A DNA stretch of 64,000 nucleotides from Lumbricus rubellus (GCA_945859605.1 OX243825.1:16562848-16626847), one strand, 5' to 3'; shown: positions 40,377 through 64,000, counted from the stretch's first letter. Notes: generated by a model from the sequence alone, not told the origin. Program-made: numbers and translations.

Positions 40377-42870
40377 CTGAAAAGGCAGGATCACGTACAG
40401 CTTTCTAGACGGCATTTTAAACTAATTTCGCGCGGCCACAAAATTTCTGAGCTGCTCCTCAGGAACAGTGTGTTCTTGGGTATCAAACCAAAGTACTCAC
40501 GAATTTGTGGCCGCGCTCGTAAAGTCACACCAAGCTCCCAAAATCACTCGAAAACCATCCATCGCACGAAACACATAACATTGAAATCAGGCAGGATCGC
40601 AGTTTTCTAGACGGCATTTTAAACTAACTTCGCGCGGCCACAAAATTTCTGAGCTGCTCCTCAGGAAGAGTGTGTTCTTGGGTATCAAGCCAAGGTACTC
40701 ACGATTTTGTGGCCGCGCTCTTAAAGTCACACCAAGCTCCCAAAATCACTCGAAAACCATCCATCGTTCGAATTACATAGCATGGAAATCAGGCAGGATC
40801 GCCGTTTTCTAGACGGCATTTTAAACTAACTTCGCTCGGCCACAAAATTTCTGAGCTGCTTCTCAGGAACAGTGTGTTCTTGGGTATCAAGCCAAGGTAC
40901 TCACGACTTTGTGGACGCGCTCTTAAAGTCACACCAAGCTCCCAAAATCACTCGAAAACCGTCCATCGTTCGAATTAGGGCCTACATAGCATTGAAATCA
41001 TGAAGGATCGCAGTTTTCTAGACGGCATTTTAAACTAACTTCGCTCGGCCACAAAATTTCTGAGCTGCTCCTCAGGAACAGTGTGTTCTTGGGTATCAAG
41101 CCAAGGTACTCACAATTTTGTGGCTGCGCTCTTTAAGTCACACCAAGCTCCCAAAATCACTCGAAAACCGTCCATCGTTCAAATTACATAGCTTTGAAAA
41201 TTTCAAAGCTAGGTAATTTGAACGATGGACGGTTTTCGATGTGGAATGATCCCAGTTTTCTAGACGGCATTTTAAACTAATTTCGCTCGGCCACAAAATT
41301 TCTGAGCTGCTCCTCAGAAACTGTGTGTTCTTGGGTATCAAGCCAAGGTACTCACGATTTTGTGGCCGCGCTCTCAAAGTCACACCAAGCTCCCAAAATC
41401 ACTCGAAAACCATCCATCGTTCGAATTACATAGCATTGAAATCAGGCAGGGTCGCAGTTTTCTAGACGGCATTTTAAACTAATTTCGCTCGGCCACAAAA
41501 TTTCTGAGCTGCTCCTCAGGAAGAGTGTGTTCTTGGGTATCAAGCCAAGGTACTCACGATTTTGTGGCCGCGCTCTTAAAGTCACACCAAGCTCCCAAAA
41601 TCACTCGAAAACCGTCCATCGTTCGAATTACGTAGCATTTAAATCATGAAGGATCGCAGTTTTCTAGACGCCATTTTAAACTAACTTCGCTCGGCCACAA
41701 AATTTTTGAGCTGCTCCTCAGGAACAGTGTGTTCTTGGATATCAAGCCAGGGTACTCACAATTTTGTTGCCGCGCTCTTAAAGTCACACCAAGCTCCCAA
41801 AATCACTCGAAAACCGTCCATCGTTCGAATTACATAGCATTGAAATCAGGCAGGATCGCAGTTTTCTAGACGGCATTTTAAACTAACTTCGCGCGGCCAC
41901 AACATTTCTGAGCTGCTCCTCAGGAACAGTGTGTTCTTGGGTATCAAGCCAAGGTACTCACGATTTTGTGGCCGCGCTCTTAAAGTCACACCAAGCTCCC
42001 AAAATCACTCGAAAACCGTCCATCGTTCCAATTACAAAGCTTTGAAATCAGGAATGATCGCAGTTTTCTAGACGGCATTTTAAACTAACTTCGCGCGGCC
42101 ACAAAATTTCTGAGCTACTCCTCAGGAACAGTGTGTTCTTGGGTATCAAGCCAAGGTACTCACGATTTTTTGGCCGCGCTCTTAAAGTCACACCAAGATC
42201 CCAAAATCACTCGAAAACCGTCCATCGTTCGAATTACATAGCATTGAAATCAGGCAGGATCGCAGTTTTCTAGACGGCATTTTAAACCAACTTCGCGCGA
42301 CCACAAAATTTCTGATCAGCTCCTCAGGAAGAGTGTGTTCTTGGGTATCAAGCCAAGGTACTCGCGATTTTGTGGCCGCGCTCGTAAAGTCACACCAAGC
42401 TCCCAAAATCACTCGAAAACCGTCCATCGTTCGAATTACATAGCATTGAAATCAGGCAGGATCGCAGTTTTCTAGACGGCATTTTAAACTAACTTCGCGC
42501 GGCCACAAAATTTCTGAGCTGCTCCTCAGGAACAGTGTGTTCTTGGGTATCAAGCCAAGGTACTCACGATTTTGTGGCCGCGCTCTTAAAGTCACACCAA
42601 GCTCCCAAAATCACTCGAAAACCGTCCATCGTTCGAATTACATATCATTGAAATCAGGAAGGATCGCAGCTGTCTAGATGGCATTTTGAACTAACTTCGC
42701 GCGGCCACAAAATTTCTGAGCTGCTCTTCAGGAACAGTGTGTTCTTCGGTTTCAAGCCAAGGTACTCACGATTTTGTGACCGTGCTCTTAATGTCACACC
42801 AAGCTCCCAAAATCACTCGAAAACCGTCCATCGTTCGAATTACATAGATGGACGGTTTTCGAGTGATCAA
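40377..42870. repeat. 202-bp satellite, about 12 units
   Basis: The spacing of GTCACACCAAGCTCCC is exactly 202 bp for most units, with one of 209 and one of 242. Each unit contains a perfect 15-bp inverted pair GCGCGGCCACAAAAT and ATTTTGTGGCCGCGC about 90 bp apart. The 242-bp unit has an extra inverted copy of its end (41160-41245), making a hairpin of about 35-bp arms. The right border ends with the same inverted motif GATGGACGGTTTTCGAGTGA. Confidence 0.95.
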
Positions 42871-43187
42871 GTATAACAAAGAACCAGAAACAAAACAACA
42901 ATTATAAAAAAGAATATAACAAAAAATAACTAATTAGCCTCCCAGAATTGATAGGCTAATGCAGTTTTTACAGGGACAAACCTCAAGGGACGATTAGCCT
43001 ATCGCCAGACAGGAGCCCACTGTACAAGTAAGTGTCTTAGCAATGGTTACCATTTATATGGATGACTCCGGCATACCCAGAGTTCCGTAGGATAGACAAT
43101 ATATATTATGACATCAAGAATCCATCAAAAATCCTCATTTGAAACTTAATTACTAATAATTAGGTTGCTGTCCGATGTCTGCTGCGT

Positions 43188-55057
<11,870 letters not shown>

Positions 55058-58000
55058 CTTCTGCAATCAAAGACTCAAAGTTAATAGGCTGGATGCTTAC
55101 TACGGATGATTGTGATGATGATAATGATTGACGATGACGATGACGATGATGATGACGATGACGATGACGACGACGACGACGATGATGATGGCGATGATGG
55201 CAAACTCCTGAAATTAACCTTCTCCACTATCGGATACAGGACCATGTTAATGTATATTTTAATGTATTTTTTCCTAAACGGCTTTGCTCTATTATCAGTC
55301 TCACCTCTTAAAGTATTCCTACCCTGATATCGACTTATCTGATCCTCCAGTAGGCTCTTGATTAGAAGTTGTAATTAACTCCTATCAGGCCCCGTGGTAG
55401 GCCTATGTGGGCCAACGGTGGCCTTACGTTACCACAGCTATCGCATAGCCAACATAAAAACAGCGTTCGCGTAGTCCACCTTGTTTTCTCTCCAGAATCT
55501 GTCTCCAGTCACAATTATTGTTACGTTATCTCTGGTGACATCAGTGACTGACTGAAGCTGTATAGTACACAGATTATATATACACTACACTGCAGACATC
55601 AATGCCTAGTTCAGCATCATGTTATAAAGATAGCGCCAATAATTTGGAAGAAGTGGGCTACAGTGCTACAATTTTGTTTTCGTTGTGTGTTTAGAGTTCA
55701 TAACCACACACCGTATAGAAACTAAACTACGATTAGGCTCCTAAATAAGTTTCTAACACGCGCTAAAAGGCGACAAATCGCGCTGTTGATGGCAGGTTGT
55801 GGGTTTTCTAATCACAATTGGCCTAGGCCTACAACTCTACGAGTATGAGCATTGAGCACGCAATACAATCGAAATCGTCATCTCCAAATTTCTAAAGCGC
55901 TACTCGAAAGCCAAGCGCGGGGCACCAGCTTATTCACGAGCGCTCTGTTGAGTCAAAAGGGTCATCCGTAAGACTCGGTAAGAGTAGTCCAAAGGTGGTC
56001 CAGGTCGAGTTACCAAAGGATCAGAGGACGTGGGACAGCTACTAAGGCGGGTGTCGTCTGGGTCGTGAAATAGTAGGTGGATGATCAGATGAGACGATAA
56101 GAGCTTTTGAAAAGGTATGACTTTAGTTTCGAATGAGGAACCCGACGAGTGATGGCATGAGCGGATTTTATCAGGGGCTAGGCCTCCCAAGATGGCCCAG
56201 AGTAATTTTTTTGTGGAAATAGTATCTTTTCCCGGTATTAGACCCCCGCCCCCAAGAAGGCTCTAGAATTTTCAATTTTTGGGCCGTGAAAATGGTTCTT
56301 TTGACAAAGCTTCAATCGAATGACTAAAAATGTCGTCAACTTTTGGGAACGGGGTAAATGTACGCTTTCATGAAATTTCAACCGATGGACTAAAAAACTC
56401 ATCATTTTTTCGCCCGGAAAATAGTATGTTTTCGCTCGTTCGGAATCAAATCTCCGTCCCAAAGATCAAGTTATTCTTATCCCCCCCCCCCCCCCCCAGA
56501 ACGGAAACCAAACTCCGCCCATGTGTGATAGATAGAAGAGCCTGAGGAGTGAGGAAGGTGATGGTGTGTGATTAGTATTAATGGTGCAACGGGAATCAGC
56601 ATTGTATTGCTGCTAGACTTCTATATTCTGCTATAAGTCAAAAATACGCGATACTCATGCTAGAGACTGATCAAACAAAGATTTATAAGATTAGTGGACC
56701 AACTACAACAGAATCAAACGGACCGAATCACGCAATGTCTACGCCTACGTATACAGGTGTTCTTGTTAACAATGAACCCAAATCACGGGCTAATTTCTAC
56801 GAATATAGACCTATTGACGTCAATTATTAGCTCGAACTGAGAGACGTGATAGGGCAAAGTAGCAATTTGCATGTGCCAAATTCACATAGGCCTACATAAG
56901 TCAATGGTTAATTAGTCGAATCACATAAATAAGGCCTAGGGCCTATTCACACATCAGTGTGTCTGAAGTTCTTGTCAAGTTTGCAGACCTGACGAGAGAA
57001 ATCAGATTCAACGTATAGGGCGGCACCGATAACTTATTAGTGTATTGATAATATTGTTCGGAGAGTCTTCAATGTCCACTTTGCACCATTATTTGTTTGT
57101 ATTTGTTGTTTGTATGTGCACTTGTTATAGCGCCTCTTCAAGCTCTCTACTCAGAGGCGCTATTACTGAAACATTTTTTATATTAAACTCAAAACTGTCC
57201 TTTTGCCGTGCTAGAGTCGGGAGCGCTTCTGAGTAGTCCCCTTGAAGAAGCGCTATATAAATTCTTGAATGAATGAATGAATGATAATTATCGCTTGGAT
57301 CATCAACTATATAGGGCCTCTCCCTAACTTAACATGTGCAATTACAAGTCAACAACATAGGTACATGTATATCAGGGTAATAACGTATGTGTGGGACCAA
57401 GGATGTCATTACACTATCCTATAGCCTATATGGAGCAATGTATCCCAACCTTTTTTGGCTTAGCAGTCACTTTTTATAAGTTGGAGGACACGACACTAGG
57501 GCCGCTTTTTCTTAGTTGAAAGACATCAGGGGCCACGCCGCCACAAGGCTAAAATTTAATTTAGCCTACTAAAAGCAAATAGGATTGCTATAATTGAATC
57601 AAAATAGAGAATTTGATGTTATTTATAGACGTCAAAATAAAATAGTTTGCAATGCATTAGGCCTATAATATATGTTCCATCCTGTCCAAATTGTCAATTA
57701 TGTCATATATTTTCGTTCATTCTTTGAGGGACGAGAGCCATTTAAGGCCTGGTAGGCCACGGGTTGGGAACCACTGGGATAGACTATAACATCAAGAATC
57801 TATCACACAATTTCTGGATAAAGGAGAAGGGCGTCGCGAATATATATCAATCTTTTATTCACCAAATGATGGTAGCACAATTAATAAGACAATAAAAGTA
57901 AATAAAAAAGGAAATACAGCATTCACAGGCAGTAGGCCTATATCTGCCTGCATAATACTAATGACAGAAAACAGACCAAATTTCCTTATTACAAAAATAT

Positions 58001-58201
58001 GCATGCATAGATATATGTCACATAATCAATTTATGTATGCATAATATATACATTATACATATTAATCAATCAATCAATTAATGGCCTTTGTCACCACACA
58101 GTGACGTTAAACAGCAAATACAGTACACACACATAACAAAACTAATCATCATTTGAAACTTAATTACGTTGCTGTCTGGTGTATGCTGACTCTTGCTGAG
58201 T
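55058..58201. other. Intergenic region between copies B and C
   Basis: The promoter of copy B should lie at its left end. It holds a GAC/GAT tract at 55105-55190, a minus-strand GAATAAGCTG repeat at about 55880-55945, a relative of the GGGCGGAGACCT family at 56200-56525 (with a 17-base C run near 56480), an inverted pair of SINE-type tails at 57118-57285 and a hAT-like relic at 57436. No further exon is seen. Confidence 0.45.
57436..57776. mobile_element. hAT-like non-autonomous relic
   Basis: The right end GGGTTGGGAACCACTG is the complement of the common hAT terminus CAGTGGTTCCCAACC. The left end CAATGTATCCCAACCTTTTT is its decayed mate. No coding sequence is present. Confidence 0.75.
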
Positions 58202-61200
58202 TCAAACTGCTTTCTGATTTTCGTCCATCTTCTGCGTCGTTGTTTTGCCGACGTCATCGTCGACGACGTAAATCTCTTCAACTCCGATTGAGTTTCTTTC
58301 GCGAAGATATTTCCTTGTTTCGTACAACTCCGTTACTATCGGGGCGACGATCAGTAGTATAGTGGAGAGAAAACCGTAGCAGGCGATCATTTGAATCTAC
58401 ATCGAGATAGATAAAAGGAAACTGTTCATAATATTTCAGACATCTATAGCTTTTTAGTCGTCCCCCTCTGTGCACGCACACACCAAAGCTTTTATTTGTA
58501 ATAATAAAATAATTATCTCCGTTTAATTTTAAATTGACACAACCCTAAATGATTACAATTCATAGTATATATTATCGCAAGTTAGTACAGGAATCGAATT
58601 TAACTGTTAACTGCTGACTGCTGACTGTTAATTGTTAGCTGTTAACTGTTGAACAATAATAACATAATGTAATGTATTACTTTATTTTCAATCTGACATA
58701 CCCTACCGCAGAAAGATTGCCATGAACGGATGGTCGCAAGTTATTACAGGAGTCGAATTTAACTGATGGCAGCCAAGCAGGGCGTCCATCACGTTCAAAC
58801 AGCCATCTCACTGACGGAAATGGTTGAATCAATCCAAAAGGTTCATTTGAACCCACTGAGACTGGATTGACGTTTCCTAGACAACACTTGGCAGTACACT
58901 ATAGGCTATACGTGTGTAATGTGTATGCATGTGCACTTGCTATAGCACCCCTTCAATAATACGTCATTCTCCGGTGTTTCGTGGACGACGTAAATCTCTT
59001 CTTGCTATAGCACCCCTTGAAGAATTTTACACAGAAACGCTCCCGACTACAGCGCGGTCACTGAATCGGAGTTTCACGCCGAAACGCTGAGCAATTGCGA
59101 GTGAAGGATTTGCCCAAGGTCCCTACTAGGCGGCTTGAGGTGGATTCGAACCTGCAATCCTTCGGTTGCAAACAACGAGCATACCCACTACATCACCTCG
59201 CCCCACAAAGTATAGCCTATGTAGTAACAGTGCAAAAACTAAATTTAGATCTCTGCCTACTGTACGTAAAGAATAGGCCTACAACTTGTGATTACTATAT
59301 TACGCTTAAGTAGCAATTTGTAAAACTGCTGTACATACCCAGTGTGTGAATGCCGCTAGGTCCATGACGCCAGCAGAGAGGGACAAGGAAGGCCAGAAGA
59401 TGAGAACTCCGAAGGTGAGAACGAACCCAACGATGATAGCTATCATCTTATCCAGGTGATACTTCTTCTCCGTGACCTCCAGCGAAGGTCGATTCGTCAA
59501 GACGTTATATCGCTTCAAACCCATCTCCCTGAATATAAATAATTGCAGAAGAGGCATCTAAGTGTATAATTGTAACCGTAAATTTATATGGCGCTGCTCA
59601 CAGAATGACTATTCAGAGGTGCTCTCAGCACGAAAAACACAGGGAGAGAAATGCCCAAAAAGCGCGAGAGACAGATGACGAACAACGAGTCAATAATGTG
59701 AGAGGAAGATCATTCCAAATTGGGGGACCAACCATACTCAGTAAAGCGAAATTAACTGATTGATTGGTTGATTGGTTGATCGATTGATTGATTGGTTGAT
59801 TTATTTATTTATTGATAGACAGATAGATAGATAGATTGATAGATAGACAGATTGATACATAGATTGATTGATTGATTACTTTGCGTATATTTCAGTCCAT
59901 GGTCGAAGTGGGTTGTCGATATCTCGCATTGTTTCCCAAGTCTCCCTCAGCTGAGTGGCGTCCAACTTCCGGTTATCGATGAGGGAAACGACGATCGATA
60001 TTACAGCGCCACCGAATATCGATACGAGACAACCAGGCAGCAAACTGCTAATTGACCCTATGGCCACCACAACCAAGAGCAAAGAAGACATGTTTAGTAA
60101 ACATACTTTTAGCTGAACCTCGACGCAGAACATTCGTTCATTCATTCGGACATTTATATAGCGCTCCTTCAAGTAAAATAAACTACTCAGAGGCGCTCCG
60201 GACTCCAGCGCACCCCAAAAGACAGTTTTAAGTTTAGTAAGAAACGATCCTGGTAGAGTCCAAGGGTGTAGGCGTAGCTCAAAAGGAAGGCCATTCCAGA
60301 CGACTAGACCACCGGACCAATCAGAAGACCAGTTATGGGTTCACCTGCATTCTATGCCTCTGCTCTCAGGGAATGGAATTGACTTCCGCTCTCGTTTCGT
60401 GGCTCAAATTCACTCCCTACTTTCAACAAACGGATCTAAATTCAGTCATAGTCTTCTTGGCTTTTAAGTACATAGATATCTAACTCCATCTTCCATCTTC
60501 CATTCTAGAGGGGCGCCCAGTACCATCATGGTACAGTATATTTATTTTGATTGATGGTGACGTTAATATTAAAGGTCTACCTGTATTTCTAAAGAAGTCG
60601 CTGAGTCCACCTGGTTGTAGACCAGCGGCAATGATCCATGCAGTGAGACCGACAAAGGCCCCACCTATCGCTCCAGCCACCATTCCCAATCCACTCAATC
60701 GACTCCAGAACAACGACAGAACGAGTGGAACAACGGCTGGACCAACGATTACACCCATCAACATCAGCACCCAGTCAAGACTGATCTGAAGGACATGGAA
60801 AAGCAGAAAAAGCTATTGCATGTATGGCAATCATAGGAAATTGCATGTATGGCAATCATAGGAAATTGCATGTATGGCAATCATGGCAATTGCATGTATG
60901 GCAATCATGGCAATTGCATGTATGGCAATCATGGCAATTGCATGTATGCAGGGCTTAAAGTGTGCCAGGATGGTCATGGACGGCGTCCTGGCACTTATTT
61001 TCGAGGCAGGACGCCGTCCTATGACTTATTTGGCCAGCACTGCCAGGACGGTCGTCCATGACTGCATGGACGGCGTCCATGCAGCTACGGACGACCGGCC
61101 ATGACTGCCTAAAAATGGCTCCATTTGAGGTCGACACAGCCAAAAATGCGCTGGTCGCTGGGGCTCCGCCCCAGACACCGCTCGGGAGCTTACGGTGAAG

Positions 61201-64000
61201 ACAAAACCTTTCTCTTTTACAATAACATTTTTATTTTTATTGTTATCCTGGTAGCTTGCGACACTGAAAAACGACTTATTCTTGAAGTTTTCGCGACTTT
61301 ATCGTTCACAAGTAGCTGACAAACAAAAGCCTAAAAATGGCTCCATTTGAGGTCGACACAGCCAAAAATGCGCTGGTCGCTGGGGCTCCGGCCCAGACCC
61401 CGCTGGGGGAGCTTACGACGCTCCCCCAGACCCCCTAGTCGGGACGGGCTTCGTGCCTTCGGCACTCGCAACTTCGCGCCTTCGGCGCCGCCACTGACGA
61501 CCAATTACAATACAGCGTCCTGGCACTTCTTTTTTTACACTTTAAGCACTGCATGTATGGCAATCATGGTAATTGCATGTAAGGCAATCATGGCAATTGC
61601 ATGTAAGGCAATCAATTTATTTAGCGCCTCGTAGAGATGCGAAGCACCAAGTGCCATTCTATGCCATTCCACACATACCATAATGCACCAGACTGTAAAA
61701 ATTGTGGACAAATAACTGGAAGGCGACGAACATACCCACTACACCACCACGTCCCACTTGGTATGGAGATGAGCGATGGTAGGACAACGTGTCGTCCTGA
61801 TATGTCTACTTACAGCCAGTGCTCTGAGAATGATGGTAAGTGGTAGCATCCCAATGATGGTGATAATCTGACACCAGTTCTTCAGTCGATGCAAGAATTC
61901 GTCGTATGATCTGTAGGCTCCGTGAACGATGCAGGTGTAGGGGGGCTTCACTGGTCTCTTCCAGCTCATTTTCGCTCGGTTTCTAAGTTGAGGAAAAAGC
62001 AAATGGCAATAATTAATGTTTCATTAGTTGCTCAGTTTATCGACTTCACAGAAGAATGGCAGACGATTGAGGACTGAAAGACGCAGTGGTTGGTGTTTCT
62101 CTATGCATATCGGATACGGTTCACTGAACTCACACACAGGCACAGCACTACCAATCCACCCATCACTCCACCCGCTACTCCATCCGTCCGTCCATCCATT
62201 CATCCATTCATCCAATTATTCATTACTTTCATCCTTCCATCCATCCATATAGCTCATCAGTTCATGCACGCTTATGTCCATCCATCTATCTGTACAATCC
62301 ACTTGTGTCCAATTATCCGTTTATCAATCTATAGGCTACCTTTCTTCTTTGCATTCGTCCATCCATTCATTCATCCATTCATCCATCCATTTTCCTCTAC
62401 ATCTACGCATATATCCATCTAAATATCCATCATTACATCAGTCATCCATCCATCCGTCCGTCCACCAATCGCAGTCTTGTGACAAAGACATACTCTGAGC
62501 ATCATACGATATGGCGCTACATAAGTTCGTCCAATTCTTGAGACACGTACTCGTTGTCCTTTGCACAGGTCTTGCAGTATGTCATGCTGATGCAGTGGCA
62601 TTGGTCTCTCGCGTTGGCCATTCGTCCCCGCTCCCGTCCGCATAGAATGCAGGTGCTTGCGTCAAAGACCATACGAAATGGCTGAGAAACAACAGAAAGT
62701 TGCATTACCTTCAGATAGGCTATATCTGATAGAAATTACATTCAGACTATATATCTGATAGAAATTACCTTCATATATATCTGATAGAATTTATCTTCAG
62801 ATATATTATTTGATAGAAATTGCCTTCGGATATATCTGATAGAAAAGACCTTCAGATAGACTATATCTGAAAGAAATTAGATTCAGATTATATATCTGAT
62901 AGAAATTACCTTTAGGTAGATCTGACAGAAATTGCCTTCAGATATATCTGAAAGAAACTACATTCGGATTATATATCTGATAGAAACTACCTTCAGATAT
63001 ATTATCTGATAGAAATTGCCTTCAGATATATCTGATAGAATTTAGATTCAGATTATATATCTGATAGAAATTACATGTACCTTCAGGTATATCTGATAGA
63101 AATTGCCTTCAGATATATCTGAAAGAAACTACATTCAGATTATATATCTGATAGAAATTGCCTTCAGATATATCTGATAGAAATTAGATTCAGATTATAT
63201 ATAGGGGCCTATCTGAATCTGATAGAAATTACCTTCAGATATATCTTGTAGAACATACCTTCAGATATCTCTGATAGAAATTACCTTCAGATAGCCTATA
63301 TCTGAAAGAAATTAGATTCAGATTATATATCTGATGGAAATTACCTTCAGATATATCTGATAGATATCGTAGACGAGAATAGATGTCACAGCAATGACTT
63401 CTGCTGATGCAGTTGGTATAACTGCCATGATGACGGCGACAACCAACATCACTTGACCTTGCCAGCCCATCAGTTTCTCCGCTACAATCGGTGCAACCAT
63501 GCCTGCAAGGAAAAGACGAACAAGACCTATACACCGTTCCATAACTCTCCCGATACCACATGCATCAATTTGTCTCTAGGCTATCTTCAGCAGGGCTTTC
63601 TTAGACATTTGTAGCTGATAATGCAGATTTATGTTGCATTGCGCTAATGAGAGCATAAGTTGTTGTTATGAGAAGACTTTGCACGAACTGACAATGTCAT
63701 GTACCTTGTTCTTGACATGTGGGGCGTGGTAGTGTAGTGGTGGATTCGGTACCTTGGTTCTAGGTTCGAATACACCTCAAGCCACTGCGTATACGGACCT
63801 TGAGCAAGTTCTTCACTTGCAATATTATTGTTCGTGCCCTACGGCGCAAAATTCCGATACAGGGTCCGTGCTGTTACAGTTGTCCGGATCGCCTCTCAGT
63901 AGAGACTAGAGAGCGGATGGGGCGCTATACAAATGGAGAAATGAAAATAATAATAAAAAATACCTTGACCGACGGCTACGTTGTCAAGTAGTGGAGACCC
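58202..64000 (-). CDS. DUR3-like urea/solute symporter, copy C (3' part; continues past the window)
   Basis: Exons seen, from 5' to 3': 63964-64000 (part of exon 6, beyond the edge), 63345-63502, 62545-62681, 61814-61982, 60581-60785, 59880-60057, 59339-59528, 58202-58396. Lengths 158, 137, 169, 205, 178 and 190 equal those of copy B exactly, and the frame stays open. Conserved blocks are [39 protein letters not shown], the CILC/CHC/CKTC cluster, [41 protein letters not shown] and the C-terminus ending DENQKAV. Exons 10 and 12 encode virtually the same protein as copy B, and introns share SINEs and arrays, so this is a recent segmental duplicate. It should be a plasma-membrane urea or related solute symporter. 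Integrity of exons 1-5 cannot be judged. Confidence 0.92.
58397..59338. other. Copy C intron 12 with short 21-bp repeat and SINE remnants
   Basis: Contains the unexpanded form of the GACTGTTAATTGTTA repeat (58600-58655), then unique sequence shared with copy B (CATCTCACTGACGGA), then a rearranged minus-strand SINE at 58928-59206. The SINE has a duplicated tail word (TTGCTATAGCACCCCTT at 58938 and 59000). Confidence 0.75.
58928..59206 (-). mobile_element. tRNA-derived SINE, copy 8 (rearranged)
   Basis: Body CTCCCGACTACAGCGCGG to CCAAGGTCCCTACTAGGCGG and head end CACCTCGCCCCAC. It includes an internal duplication of its tail. It corresponds in position to the SINE at 44870 in copy B. Confidence 0.75.
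60058..60580. other. Copy C intron 10
   Basis: Contains a SINE/LINE-type tail in reverse (GCGCTCCTTCAAGTA, GAGGCGCTCCGGACTCCAGC) and a decayed LINE fragment GGGAATGGAATTGACTTCCG at about 60370. No exon is seen. Confidence 0.5.
60810..61615. repeat. 24-bp minisatellite of copy C intron 9, interrupted
   Basis: Units of GCAATTGCATGTATGGCAAT flank both sides of the element at 60949-61551 (about six units left and three right). They are the same units as in copy B at 47130. Confidence 0.9.
60949..61551. mobile_element. hAT-like element inserted in the 24-bp array
   Basis: Termini CAGGGCTTAAAGTGT and, inverted, CAGTGCTTAAAGTGT. CATGTATG lies on both flanks (60941-60948 and 61552-61559). The interior repeats GTGCCAGGA/TCCTGGCAC words and holds two copies of the GC-rich hairpin repeat (61107-61200 and 61331-61497). 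No transposase is present. Confidence 0.85.
62150..62465. repeat. (CCAT)n-rich tract in copy C intron 8
   Basis: Degenerate CCAT/TCAT/CCGT units, paralogous to 48830-48975 in copy B. Confidence 0.85.
62545..62681 (-). other. Copy C exon 8: cysteine cluster of the DUR3-like loop
   Basis: Encodes [19 protein letters not shown], then CHC and CKTC, as in copy B. One clear difference is KDNEY in place of EDNKY near the 3' end. The phase-2 donor is GTCTCA. Confidence 0.8.
62705..63360 (-). repeat. 26-bp minisatellite spanning the exon 7 donor, copy C
   Basis: About 25 degenerate units of AGATATATCTGAAGGTAATT plus TCTATC on the gene strand. The array starts with the true end of exon 7 (63345) and fills nearly all of intron 7. 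Most units keep an AAG|GTAAT-like donor word. Confidence 0.92.
63720..63940 (+). mobile_element. tRNA-derived SINE, copy 9
   Basis: Head GGGGCGTGGTAGTGTAGTGG, B-box-like GGTTCGAATAC, body ACCTTGAGCAAGTTCTTCAC and tail GATCGCCTCTCAGTAG..GGGGCGCTATACAAATGG. It ends about 20 bp from exon 6 of copy C. Confidence 0.8.

Noticed and set aside
55058..55066. Start of copy B at 55066
   Set aside because: The codon there is TTG. The first ATG in frame is at 55055-55057.
62028..62498. Plus-strand frames rich in HPSIHP
   Set aside because: They are translations of the degenerate CCAT repeat in copy C intron 8. The same repeat explains 48816-49290.

Overview
This is metazoan nuclear DNA, probably from a marine invertebrate and most likely a deuterostome such as an echinoderm or hemichordate. 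The signs are genes split into short exons with GT/AG junctions, tRNA-derived SINEs, CR1/L2-like LINE ends, hAT, mariner and piggyBac-type elements, and very many micro- and minisatellites. The exact taxon cannot be read from the sequence. The palindrome TAGGCCTA is strikingly frequent throughout.

Layout: (1) 722-4114 (+) is an apparently intronless gene for a secreted or Golgi-type multidomain glycosyltransferase with a GT49 (LARGE/B4GAT1-like) domain. (2) 5785-35771 (-) is copy A of a DUR3-like urea/solute symporter (sodium:solute symporter superfamily), in 13 exons across 30 kb of repeat-filled introns. (3) 35772-43187 is intergenic and holds a 413-bp hairpin MITE and a 202-bp satellite of about 12 units. 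(4) 43188-55057 (-) is copy B, a complete 13-exon gene whose exons join in frame to 765 aa. (5) 55058-58201 is intergenic. (6) 58202 to beyond 64000 (-) is copy C, with exons 13 to 7 and part of exon 6; the 5' end lies outside the window.

Copies A, B and C share exon number, exon lengths and intron phases, so they arose by tandem duplication. B and C are very close in protein sequence and carry the same repeats in the same introns, so they are the younger pair. The family should move urea (and possibly polyamines) across membranes using an ion gradient. All three copies have a cysteine-rich insert encoded by exons 8 and 9 that I do not recall in the plant and yeast proteins.

The most notable structure is at splice junctions. 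A 26-bp minisatellite in B and C repeats the exon 7 end together with its splice donor. A 17-bp array starts at the exon 8 donor of copy A. A MITE abuts the exon 4 donor of copy B. A 2.9-kb hAT-like element with an 8-bp target duplication sits about 22 nt upstream of the exon 2 acceptor of copy A. Exon edges were read by eye from splice consensus, protein homology and agreement between copies.
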